Assembly (NCBI GenBank): GCA_964393895.1
Contig: CAYMWP010000154.1
Span: 1-10,173, forward strand
Length of the DNA: 10,173 nucleotides
Direction: 5' to 3'
Source: B4-G1 sp964393895
GTDB taxonomy: Bacteria; Chloroflexota; Anaerolineae; B4-G1
Shown here: piece by piece, positions 1 to 6,867 of the stretch
How the letters are laid out: each line of letters starts with the position of its first letter
How positions within the stretch are numbered: position 1 is the first letter of the stretch
Notes under the pieces: generated by a model
Told to the model about the DNA's origin: nothing
Database searches by the model: none
What the model saw: only the letters and a program-made list of their open reading frames with translations
Translations under genes and position numbers: made by a program

Positions 1-1497
1 ATTCAGTATGGGTATCCGCGCGTGAATAGCCTCGTTCCTATAGGCCGCCCCATGATCAGCCTGCACAATGATGATGGGTGGTTCTGGTGACTGCGATAGG
101 ATTTCTTCGATAGCAGGCCGTAGTCTCAGATTGACGTGAGATACTTGATTTCGATAAGTTTCTATGAATTCATCATACTCGTACTCAAAATGTGGCTTGG
201 ACTCGACTGATTCCCCGTTCGGTCCAAACGCATAAGGAGGATGCGGCGCAAGAATGTGAGCAAAGACAAAAGTCGGCGAGTCAATCCGGGTTGCGTCTGC
301 GAGATGTTCAAAGATGTACAAAATGCGGCTTCTGTGAAGATCGTCCCTCGTCTTTACAAGTGCGGCGAAAGGAGTAATATTCATGAGCCCTCGTTGAAAC
401 TGACTAGGATGCCACCTTTCAGGACGCAAATATACATCAACATTTTTGTTGTCCGTGAACTCGTGCCCAGTCGAAAAAGCCACAATGGTGTAACCGCGAT
501 TGCGCAAGTATTGCATCACCCTGCTGTTCTTTACCATCGTGGTCAGAGGTCGGATATTCGTATACTCGCCACCCATTTGCTCCGCTATATCATCGAGGTA
601 CACAAGGTTCAAAGAGGAAGCCAAGGATTGCAGTGTATGGTGATAGTTCGCCCGGCTTTCATTGGCGACATAGAATCCACTGCTGGTCAGGAACGACAAT
701 AACTCAGAATTATCATAGTGGTATACTTCCTCCAACACGTCATCCCTGGCATACATATCTAGTATTAGGTAATAGATATCTGGCGAGTAATCCAATACAA
801 TGTCGTCCACAGTAGATAAATTCCCTTGCCAAGTATCTACAAACTCATCTGCCCTGGTCTCGTCTTCCACGTCCCCTTCATTCCTGGCGACCAAGGGTAC
901 GAATACCTGAAATTCATACTCATCTGTGCTCGCCTGGCTGAAACGAAGGCGCGCAAAGGCTTCACTTATCCTGACACGGACATCCTGTGTCAAGTACATA
1001 TTCACGGTGCCAACCGCAAAGTTCACCACAAGCATTACCACAATCACCAAAGCCACGGCGTTAAGGAATTTGGTCAGCGGACGCAGATCACTTGATGACT
1101 TGGCAGTAAAGTAAAAAGCAGTGACAAATAAAGTCCCCCAAATTGCGAGCCAAGAATAAAGAGCGGGCCTGCCTTGAACAAGGAACCCCGCCCTATCCAA
1201 AAGATGCATTCGTTCAAGTACAGCCGTAAAGGCCGAGACCGCGTGACCGTAAGAAAAGAACAACACCCAAAAAGCAGAAACAATAATGGTTGACTTGTCT
1301 TGATCCTTGATAAAGAGAGCGCTAAACAACCAAAACAAACCAGTAAGAACAAGAACCCCGGCTGCTATACCAATAGCTTCACGGAAGAACCCCTTCCCGA
1401 TATTTTGCACGTAAAGCGACAATACCGGGAATACGGCAAAGACAAAAGGATGAAGGATGACGTCCTTCACTCCGAGTTTAGCAAAGCGTTTCTTCAC
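1..1497 (-). CDS. Membrane sulfatase-superfamily hydrolase/transferase (LtaS-like), C-terminus off the left edge
   Basis: An open minus-strand frame runs without a stop from a GTG at 1497 to position 1, giving 499 residues of an incomplete protein. About five hydrophobic segments (roughly residues 15-33, 40-62, 70-90, 110-132, 145-168) precede an extracytoplasmic alkaline-phosphatase/sulfatase-fold domain. Visible landmarks are the metal-binding aspartate in LILDMYA (D247), a candidate nucleophile threonine in NYHHT (T288), HILAPHPP (414-421) and the metal-binding ADHG (480-483). The formylglycine motif of true sulfatases (C/S-x-P-x-R) is absent, so phospho-substituent transfer or hydrolysis, as in LtaS or phosphoglycerol transferases, is likelier than sulfate ester cleavage; this is an inference. 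The GTG start has a GAGAG ribosome site (1503-1507) five bases upstream and overlaps the methyltransferase gene by 20 bp, which implies coupling; a GTG at 1470 is an alternative. GC content is clearly lower than in the sugar genes. Confidence 0.85.
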   Translation of the reverse strand, partial: MKKRFAKLGVKDVILHPFVFAVFPVLSLYVQNIGKGFFREAIGIAAGVLVLTGLFWLFSALFIKDQDKSTIIVSAFWVLFFSYGHAVSAFTAVLERMHLLDRAGFLVQGRPALYSWLAIWGTLFVTAFYFTAKSSSDLRPLTKFLNAVALVIVVMLVVNFAVGTVNMYLTQDVRVRISEAFARLRFSQASTDEYEFQVFVPLVARNEGDVEDETRADEFVDTWQGNLSTVDDIVLDYSPDIYYLILDMYARDDVLEEVYHYDNSELLSFLTSSGFYVANESRANYHHTLQSLASSLNLVYLDDIAEQMGGEYTNIRPLTTMVKNSRVMQYLRNRGYTIVAFSTGHEFTDNKNVDVYLRPERWHPSQFQRGLMNITPFAALVKTRDDLHRSRILYIFEHLADATRIDSPTFVFAHILAPHPPYAFGPNGESVESKPHFEYEYDEFIETYRNQVSHVNLRLRPAIEEILSQSPEPPIIIVQADHGAAYRNEAIHARIPILN

Positions 1498-2890
1498 TCC
1501 AACTCTCGTTTGGCGTCATCAAATACAATACCCTGTCTGTATCTGCGATAGGCTCACTACGCAGAATGGTAAAGAACTTGGCAAATTCACGCTCAAAACT
1601 TGGCTGATCGTACTCCCCAAAAATGTCTTCCCGGCTGGATAGCAGCTTTTGCACCTGAGAATCGCTCTTGGGCACAAACTCGATGATCAATGAGCGGCAG
1701 ACTTGGCTGAAGAAATGGGCCACTTTTCTAAACGGCAGATTGTTCGAGATAGCCAGGTGGTGGATGAGGGCCAACGCAAAAACGACGTCGGCAGGCCCCC
1801 GTTCCAAGAAAGACATTCTCTCCCGATTCTCCCACCCAATACCGGGGCTGGGGTTCGTCAGATCGAGCACCAGGGGCAGGGTACAAGTCTCGCCTCTCTT
1901 CACACTCTCGAGATAGTTCTTCTCAACCGCCGAGGGGTCAATGTCAAAGGAGACCGTCGGGATTCCCTTGTCACTGGCGATGCGGCTGAACAAACCCATA
2001 TTCGCTCCCAGATCCCACACGCTTACAGGGGCAGGCGTTATTTCATCCAACATCTCGGCCACGAGTTGCTTCTTATGCTCCAAAGCAGCGTCGCTGTAGT
2101 TGGAGATGTCATAGTAATCGTGCCACTCGGTGCCGCCGGGTTGCCACTCCAGCTTTTCTACCACCGACCTCAAGCTATCCACGAGACCCAAAAAAGCCAT
2201 CCGGCCTACAGTACGTCCGTCCGCAGAGATAGGCCCGTCAGCAAAACGTTTTTGCGCCTTGGCGTGCAGGTGAACGTGCGACAGCAGTCCCCAACTAGCT
2301 CGGGTGCGAGCAGGCAGCAACCGGCTCGCCAGATCCAGGGGGATGCCATCCAAATAGACCCGCATGAGCTGGTGCAACCGCACATCCACGTAGCTCATCA
2401 ACGCCAACGGCGCAAGGAAATGCTGGCAAAACTGGCGATAGGCAACCCAGGGCTGCCCCTCGCGATACCTCTCAAAAGAGAGAGTGTCTACAAATACCGG
2501 CTTCCCGTCTCTAAACTGGACGTTGTAGGCGCTGCAATCCTTGAGCGACATTCCAAAATCGAACGCCTTGATTTGAATCTTTAACGTCAGGAGGGCGGCG
2601 TGCTTGATCTGACTGAAACACCACTCGTAGGGATACGAGATAAAGGAAAGCCGGTCAGGTTTTACGATCTTGTATGCATCTTCTGTCACTGCATACTGAA
2701 GGTCAACTTCTGTATGAGGAATCAATAGGCCGCCTTGGACCAATTCCTCATAGAGACCTGAATTCACAAGCTGATCGTAATCTTCCCGATAGAGTTGATT
2801 GACCTGACGATATATCTCCCCGTCCCGCGAGAAAACGAATCCGCTGGGGTCGCGAAATGACCCGGCAACCTCCGCGTGTCTTTCAGACAT
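1478..2890 (-). CDS. NoeA-like SAM-dependent methyltransferase with an N-terminal kinase-loop-like domain
   Basis: This 470-residue cytoplasmic protein has two parts. The C-terminal part is a class I SAM methyltransferase: motif I is VWDLGANMG (291-299), the acidic end of strand beta2 is DID (316-318), and a motif IV-like strand ends in ALIHHLA (374-380). The N-terminal part (about 60-240) contains LKDCSAYN followed by KPVFVDT. D118, N123 and D135 are spaced like the catalytic-loop Asp, its Asn and the metal-binding Asp of protein/aminoglycoside kinases. The whole resembles proteins annotated as SAM-dependent methyltransferases or nodulation protein NoeA, found next to polysaccharide genes; the acceptor is unknown to me. 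The start ATG overlaps the TGA of the upstream small gene by 8 bp and the end overlaps the sulfatase-type gene by 20 bp, so the three are probably co-translated. The methyltransferase assignment is firm; the substrate is not. Confidence 0.85.
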   Translation of the reverse strand: MSERHAEVAGSFRDPSGFVFSRDGEIYRQVNQLYREDYDQLVNSGLYEELVQGGLLIPHTEVDLQYAVTEDAYKIVKPDRLSFISYPYEWCFSQIKHAALLTLKIQIKAFDFGMSLKDCSAYNVQFRDGKPVFVDTLSFERYREGQPWVAYRQFCQHFLAPLALMSYVDVRLHQLMRVYLDGIPLDLASRLLPARTRASWGLLSHVHLHAKAQKRFADGPISADGRTVGRMAFLGLVDSLRSVVEKLEWQPGGTEWHDYYDISNYSDAALEHKKQLVAEMLDEITPAPVSVWDLGANMGLFSRIASDKGIPTVSFDIDPSAVEKNYLESVKRGETCTLPLVLDLTNPSPGIGWENRERMSFLERGPADVVFALALIHHLAISNNLPFRKVAHFFSQVCRSLIIEFVPKSDSQVQKLLSSREDIFGEYDQPSFEREFAKFFTILRSEPIADTDRVLYLMTPNESWSEETLC

Positions 2891-3122
2891 TCCCTTCCTC
2901 GCCCCCTGTATCTACACTCTCACCCGCACCCTTTGTGAAAAAGCCCACTATTTTCTTCCAATAGATCTTGATCAAGAAAAGCGATCCCGCCAGACCGGCA
3001 ACCAGCAATTGGAAGACATAGCTGCCGGTTCCAGGATCAAGATAGGCGTAAGTAGGTGACGGAGAAGCGAGGTACAGAAGCGTCCCCAGAATACAAACTG
3101 TCAACAGACGTTCAAGCAACAT
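2883..3122 (-). CDS. Small secreted/membrane protein with AYLDPGTGS motif (79 aa)
   Basis: This short gene starts at the ATG at 3122, chosen because a strong Shine-Dalgarno (GGGAGGA, 3130-3136) lies seven bases upstream. An in-frame extension to 3410 only runs back through rmlD and gives low-complexity Arg-rich sequence. The product has a signal peptide of about 26 residues ending in SPTYA, so the predicted mature protein begins YLDPGTGS (27-34). A second hydrophobic helix (about 35-52) follows, then a basic KIYWKK stretch and an acidic, Gly-rich tail. The likely topology is a short outer N-terminus, one membrane helix and a cytoplasmic tail. I recall similar AYLDPGTGS mini-proteins near polysaccharide genes in several phyla, with no assigned function. 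The stop overlaps the methyltransferase start by 8 bp (ATGTCTGA), a classic sign of coupled translation. A scaffold or partner for the neighbouring membrane enzyme is only a guess. Confidence 0.8.
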   Translation of the reverse strand: MLLERLLTVCILGTLLYLASPSPTYAYLDPGTGSYVFQLLVAGLAGSLFLIKIYWKKIVGFFTKGAGESVDTGGEEGNV

Positions 3123-3129
3123 ATTTTTG

Positions 3130-3136
3130 TCCTCCC
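3130..3136 (-). promoter_or_regulatory. Ribosome binding site deciding the start of the YLDPGTGS protein
   Basis: On the minus strand this reads GGGAGGA, seven bases before the ATG at 3122. It is the evidence for the short 79-residue gene over the longer frame that overlaps rmlD. Confidence 0.75.
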
Positions 3137-3165
3137 AGATTTGAACAAAAGCCGAGCCAGACCCT

Positions 3166-4035
3166 CTACTCTCGCTCGCGCTCTTCCAGATACGCCCCCA
3201 GCGCCTCCTGCCAAGAGCGCATCTTATCCATCCCCATCTCCTGCAGCGCCTTGTTCTCCAGCACCGAGTAGGCCGGGCGGGTGGCTTTTTCGCCGAAATC
3301 GCCCGTCTTGGCCTGGCCCAGGTTGGGACTGAGTCCGCTCTGGCGGAAAATCTCGGCCGCGAACTCGTACCAGGTGCAATCGCCCTGGCTGGTGGCGTGG
3401 TAGAGACCATAATGCTCCGCCTCGATCACGACCGCGATCTGCTGGGCCAGGTCAACCGTGTAGGTCGGCGTCATACGCTGATCATCCACCACGCGGATGT
3501 CTTTGCCCTCGCTCGCCAGCCGCAGCATCAGTTCGACAAAGTTGCCGCCCTTGCCGCTGGAACCGGCCACGCCGTACAGCCCGGTGACGCGAAAGATAAA
3601 GTAGCGCTCCAGCAGATAGCGCACGAGATATTCGCCCGCCAGCTTGGAGACCCCGTAGACGTTGATCGGCGCTGGCGCGTCCGTCTCGACGTAGGGCGCA
3701 GCGCGCGTTCTGTCCCCGCCAAAGACGTAATCGGTGCTCATGTGCACCAGCGCCGCATCGTGCGCGCGGCAGGCCAGCGCCAGGTTGCGCACGCCGTAGA
3801 CGTTGACGGCAAAGGTCTTTTCGATCTCCTCCTCACACACGTCCACTTTGTGAAAGGCAGCCATATTGAGCACTATATCCGGCCCGTGCTCCTGCATCAT
3901 CGCCTCTACGCTCGCGGCGTCGGTGACCTCGACGTCGGCGTGAGTGAGAGGCACGAGATCGTGTCCCCGACCGGGCAAGACCTTGACCAGATCGCTGCCC
4001 AGTTGGCCGTTAGCGCCAACGAGTACGATCTTCAT
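3166..4035 (-). CDS. rmlD: dTDP-4-dehydrorhamnose reductase (RmlD/RfbD family)
   Basis: A 289-residue extended short-chain dehydrogenase, the usual length for RmlD. It would reduce the 4-keto group of a dTDP-6-deoxy-sugar with NAD(P)H in the cytoplasm, the last step of dTDP-L-rhamnose synthesis. Visible landmarks are the nucleotide-binding GANGQLG (7-13), NMAAFHKVD (57-65) where the family normally has AAYTAVD, the catalytic STDYVF (100-105) and YxxxK (Y127, K131), and RVTGLYG (149-155). The start directly abuts the stop of the upstream epimerase gene (TAG-ATG, no gap) and has a strong GGGGAGG site in the preceding gene's end (4043-4049). Only RmlC-like and RmlD-like enzymes are present; RmlA and RmlB must be encoded elsewhere, or the substrate comes from a related pathway. 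Rhamnose itself is therefore likely but not proven. Confidence 0.85.
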   Translation of the reverse strand: MKIVLVGANGQLGSDLVKVLPGRGHDLVPLTHADVEVTDAASVEAMMQEHGPDIVLNMAAFHKVDVCEEEIEKTFAVNVYGVRNLALACRAHDAALVHMSTDYVFGGDRTRAAPYVETDAPAPINVYGVSKLAGEYLVRYLLERYFIFRVTGLYGVAGSSGKGGNFVELMLRLASEGKDIRVVDDQRMTPTYTVDLAQQIAVVIEAEHYGLYHATSQGDCTWYEFAAEIFRQSGLSPNLGQAKTGDFGEKATRPAYSVLENKALQEMGMDKMRSWQEALGAYLEERERE

Positions 4036-5112
4036 CTAGTCACCTCCCCGATCAACCGGCTGCCGAGCGGGAGCCTCAAAGACAGAGCCGGTGATGGCGA
4101 TGACCTCGGCCGCCTCCTCCAATAGCCGCATCCAACGGATGTTATAATACTTGGGGTTGTCAAAGTCATCGTAGCCATAACGCCGAATCTGCTCCACCAT
4201 ATTCTGCACCGACTCCTCGACCGTCACCTTGGGAAGAAAGTTGAGATTGTGCCGGATCTTTTGAGACGATACCCGGTAGCTGCGCACGCCACGATAGCCA
4301 TAGTCGGAGCGGATTTCGATCTCTACACCCACGTCGCGCAGCGCCTCGCGCACCCGCAGCGCCAGCTCAGAGATGCGCATGTTGTGGAAGGAGACGTTGA
4401 AAATCTCGCCCTTGACCAGCTCATCGTCAGCGCGCAAGACGGCAATGTAAGCCCGAGCGACGTCCCGCACGTCCACCAGCGGGCGCCACATCTCGCCGCC
4501 GTAATGGATGTTGATGTACCCTTTGCTGAGAGCAAACTTGACAAAGGTATTGACCACCAGATCGTAGCGCATGCGGTGCGAGAAACCATAGATGGTGCCC
4601 TTGCGCAGGATCACCGGACAAAAGTCGTCCCCCGCCATCTCGAGCAACGCTTTCTCGGCAGCCCGCTTGGAGCCAGAGTAGGCCGCCCGGGGATCAACGG
4701 GCGTGGTCTCGTCCTGCAAAAAGTCGTTCTGGTCGTTGCCCACGCCCCGGTCGTAGATGGAGCAGGAAGAGGCAAAGACGTAGCGCCGCACCCCCATCTC
4801 CTGGCACATCTCGGCCAACTGTACCGAGGCGGTCGTGTTCATCTCGTAATTGGCCTTGGGATTGTACTCGGCCGTGGGATCGTTGGATAGACCACCCAGG
4901 TTGACCACCGCGTCCACATCCTCCAGAACAGCGGAATCTACCACCCGCATGTCGCTCACCACCAACTCGACCCGGTCGCGGATCTCGCGCAGGCCATCGT
5001 CGCCGTAGTAAAGCCGGTCGAGGATCTTGACCGCAAAGCCTCGCTCCAGCAGTTCTTCGGCCAGCACCGAGCCGACGTAACCGGCGCCGCCAACCAGCAA
5101 TATCTTGCGCAT
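4036..5112 (-). CDS. NAD-dependent nucleotide-sugar epimerase/dehydratase (extended SDR)
   Basis: A 358-residue extended SDR enzyme acting on a nucleotide-linked sugar in the cytoplasm. It opens with the Rossmann motif GGAGYVGS (G8, G11, G14). The catalytic set is complete: Ser in FASSCSIY (S115/S116), Y145 and K149 in YSGSK. NLGGLSNDPTAEYNP (71-85) is a recognisable family sequence. The C-terminal half (about 165-330) is the sugar-binding part, with IYGFSHRMRYD and RPLVDVRD. I cannot tell whether it is a 4-epimerase, a 4,6-dehydratase or a 4-ketoreductase. The start at 5112 was chosen because the dinucleotide-binding motif begins there, with AGGA (5121-5124) eight bases upstream; a longer in-frame extension to 5244 lies wholly inside the cupin gene and encodes unrelated Arg-rich sequence. 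It lies 2 bp after the cupin gene and directly abuts rmlD, so the three form one sugar-nucleotide unit. Confidence 0.85.
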   Translation of the reverse strand: MRKILLVGGAGYVGSVLAEELLERGFAVKILDRLYYGDDGLREIRDRVELVVSDMRVVDSAVLEDVDAVVNLGGLSNDPTAEYNPKANYEMNTTASVQLAEMCQEMGVRRYVFASSCSIYDRGVGNDQNDFLQDETTPVDPRAAYSGSKRAAEKALLEMAGDDFCPVILRKGTIYGFSHRMRYDLVVNTFVKFALSKGYINIHYGGEMWRPLVDVRDVARAYIAVLRADDELVKGEIFNVSFHNMRISELALRVREALRDVGVEIEIRSDYGYRGVRSYRVSSQKIRHNLNFLPKVTVEESVQNMVEQIRRYGYDDFDNPKYYNIRWMRLLEEAAEVIAITGSVFEAPARQPVDRGGD

Positions 5113-5114
5113 CG

Positions 5115-5579
5115 CTACCGTCCTTTGACCGTCCACACGTCGCCGAAGGAATCGGGCGGGATACGTTCCTCGTCCGGCTTCTCCCGGTTGTAGGTGTGGC
5201 TGGCAACGCTGATCATGAGCGTATCGTCTTCCAACGACATCCAACCGTGGTAGACGCCGGGCGGCACCACGATGAGCTTGGGCGCGCGCGCGCCCGTGAC
5301 GATGGTCATCATTTCGCCCTCGGTCGGGCTGTCCTCACGGTCATCCTTGAGCACGAACTTGGCCGTGCCGTGAACGATGCAGAACCAATCCCACAGTTCG
5401 GCGTGCTTGTGGTAGGCGCGGATCGAACCGCGCACGGGATCGCCCACCAGGTAGACCTGGCCGAACTGGTGAGCCACGGCGTGCGGCTCGTCGCCCCCGG
5501 TCACGCGGATGATCTCGGTCAAAAAACCACGGTCATCCATGTACGTTGCCAACGGAATTACTTGTACGTCTTGAATCAC
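5115..5579 (-). CDS. RmlC-like cupin, probable dTDP-4-dehydro-6-deoxy-sugar 3,5-epimerase or ketoisomerase
   Basis: A 154-residue single-domain cupin in the dTDP-sugar isomerase group. It starts at a GTG at 5579, supported by a perfect AGGAGG (5585-5590) five bases upstream. Near the N-terminus, DDRGFLTEI resembles the DxRGxxxE region of RmlC. SIRAYHKH (about 52-59) supplies the first-strand histidines and PPGVYHGW (about 106-113) matches the RmlC/FdtA PxGxxHGF turn. It is shorter than typical RmlC (about 180 residues). The YHKHAELWDWFCIVHG strand is closer to the HxHKxxxQ strand of FdtA-type ketoisomerases than to the RGLHYQ of RmlC, so the exact reaction (3,5-epimerisation or 3,4-ketoisomerisation) is open. 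It acts in the cytoplasm on a 4-keto-6-deoxy-sugar nucleotide, before the SDR enzymes encoded immediately downstream. Confidence 0.75.
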   Translation of the reverse strand: MIQDVQVIPLATYMDDRGFLTEIIRVTGGDEPHAVAHQFGQVYLVGDPVRGSIRAYHKHAELWDWFCIVHGTAKFVLKDDREDSPTEGEMMTIVTGARAPKLIVVPPGVYHGWMSLEDDTLMISVASHTYNREKPDEERIPPDSFGDVWTVKGR

Positions 5580-5584
5580 GATAA

Positions 5585-5590
5585 CCTCCT
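5585..5590 (-). promoter_or_regulatory. Ribosome binding site for the GTG-started cupin gene
   Basis: A perfect AGGAGG on the minus strand, five bases before the GTG at 5579. It justifies the non-ATG start. Confidence 0.75.
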
Positions 5591-5604
5591 AAATTGTAGT
5601 CTGT

Positions 5605-6807
5605 TCAACACCACTCTCCCTTGAGAGTGACTATTCCATATTGCTCTCCCTCAGAGGAAAGTACTCTGAAAGGATACAGTTGATCATGATAGTCAAATGT
5701 TTTGGTATCTTGCCAGTTGTGCGCAGCTACCGAAACACTGTAACTTCCTTCTAACAGCGGTAGGGAGCGAACGGCGTACCGAATGATACCTTCCCCCTCT
5801 ACCTGCGGAATTTCGTACCCGGCGAACTGGGTGTTTGGGCCGGTAATATGTGTCCCGTCGCTTTTGTGAACAGCCAGCCCAAACACCGGGCGCTCCACTC
5901 GCTTCTCCGCCCGGTAACTTATCTCCACCGTCAGCGATTCGCCGACGCGGAACTGCTGTTTCTCCCTACCGTCGCCATCCAACAACCGCACGCCCACGAT
6001 TTGCACCTCGCCGCTTCCCCAACGACGACTGTCCTGCCCTCTCCTGGGCTTGAGTTTCCCCTCCTCGCTGTCCCAAGTATGGGTCAAATAGCGAGCAACA
6101 ACTGCCTCGGCCGAGCCATCGGCAACCAGTTGTCCGTCGTCCAGCCAGAGAGCGCGGGAACAGATCGCCCGCACCTTCTCTGAGCTATGGGAGACAAACA
6201 AGATGGTCACCCCTTCGGAACGCATCTCGTCAATCCGCTCCAGGCACTTGCGCTGGAACGATGCATCCCCCACCGCCAGCACCTCGTCCACCAGCAGAAT
6301 CTCGGGATCGGTGTGCACCGCCACCGAGAACCCCAGCCGCACGTACATGCCCGACGAGTAATGCTTCACCGGAACGTCAATGAAACGCTCCAATTCGGCA
6401 AAGGCGACGATATCGTCCATCCTGCTCCGGATCTGAGCGCGGCTCAAACCCAGAATGGAACCGTTCAGGTAGACATTCTCCCGCCCACTCAGGTCAGGAT
6501 GGAAACCGGCCCCCAGTTCCAATAGCGCGCCCACCCGCCCGTTGACCTCGATCCGCCCCGAGGTCGGCTCAATGATGCGAGAGATAAGTTTGAGCGCCGT
6601 GCTCTTTCCCGCCCCATTGGGACCGATCAGCCCTACGGTCTCTCCCTGCTCCACCGCAAAACCGACGTCTCGCAAGGCCCAGAACTCCTCACGAGAGCCA
6701 TTGTCGCGCCGAAATAGACTAAGGGCCAATTCCTGAAAGGAACGGGCCCGCTCGTGGTGAAGGTTGAACTTTTTGGAGACGTTCTCGAAACGAATGACCG
6801 AACCCAC
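5605..6807 (-). CDS. wzt: ABC transporter ATPase for polysaccharide export (Wzt type, with C-terminal glycan-binding domain)
   Basis: A 400-residue ATPase of the Wzt/TagH group that powers export of undecaprenyl-linked glycan through a Wzm-type permease in the cytoplasmic membrane. All nucleotide-binding motifs are intact: Walker A GPNGAGKST (62-70), a Q-loop region around LELGAGFHPDLSGREN, signature YSSGM (150-154), Walker B ILLVDE (170-175) followed by VLAVGD, and the H-loop histidine (H207). After a linker (about 245-262), residues 265-400 form a beta-rich Wzt C-terminal domain, which in this family recognises modified polymer ends. Its presence suggests the exported glycan carries a terminating modification, and the methyltransferase encoded downstream would be a natural candidate. 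It starts at a GTG with only a distant AGGGA upstream. No Wzm permease gene adjoins it, which is unusual. Confidence 0.9.
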   Translation of the reverse strand: MGSVIRFENVSKKFNLHHERARSFQELALSLFRRDNGSREEFWALRDVGFAVEQGETVGLIGPNGAGKSTALKLISRIIEPTSGRIEVNGRVGALLELGAGFHPDLSGRENVYLNGSILGLSRAQIRSRMDDIVAFAELERFIDVPVKHYSSGMYVRLGFSVAVHTDPEILLVDEVLAVGDASFQRKCLERIDEMRSEGVTILFVSHSSEKVRAICSRALWLDDGQLVADGSAEAVVARYLTHTWDSEEGKLKPRRGQDSRRWGSGEVQIVGVRLLDGDGREKQQFRVGESLTVEISYRAEKRVERPVFGLAVHKSDGTHITGPNTQFAGYEIPQVEGEGIIRYAVRSLPLLEGSYSVSVAAHNWQDTKTFDYHDQLYPFRVLSSEGEQYGIVTLKGEWC

Positions 6808-6867
6808 TTATCAAATCCCTGCCGCTCGAGGACCTACAGGTTTCAACGAGCAGAATCTAAAGACCCG

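Noticed and set aside
1703..2584. 293-residue plus-strand frame opposite the methyltransferase.
   Set aside because: It has shadow-like composition and no motif; the opposite strand encodes a clear methyltransferase.
2883..3410. 175-residue minus-strand frame extending the YLDPGTGS protein upstream.
   Set aside because: The extra 96 residues are Arg/Pro-rich out-of-frame translation of rmlD, and the strong ribosome site is at the internal ATG at 3122.
3397..4125. 242-residue plus-strand frame opposite rmlD.
   Set aside because: It is an antisense shadow of a high-GC gene, and the RmlD motifs on the minus strand are intact.
5113..5244. 44-residue N-terminal extension of the epimerase gene.
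   Set aside because: It lies entirely within the cupin gene and encodes unrelated sequence; the Rossmann motif begins at the ATG at 5112.
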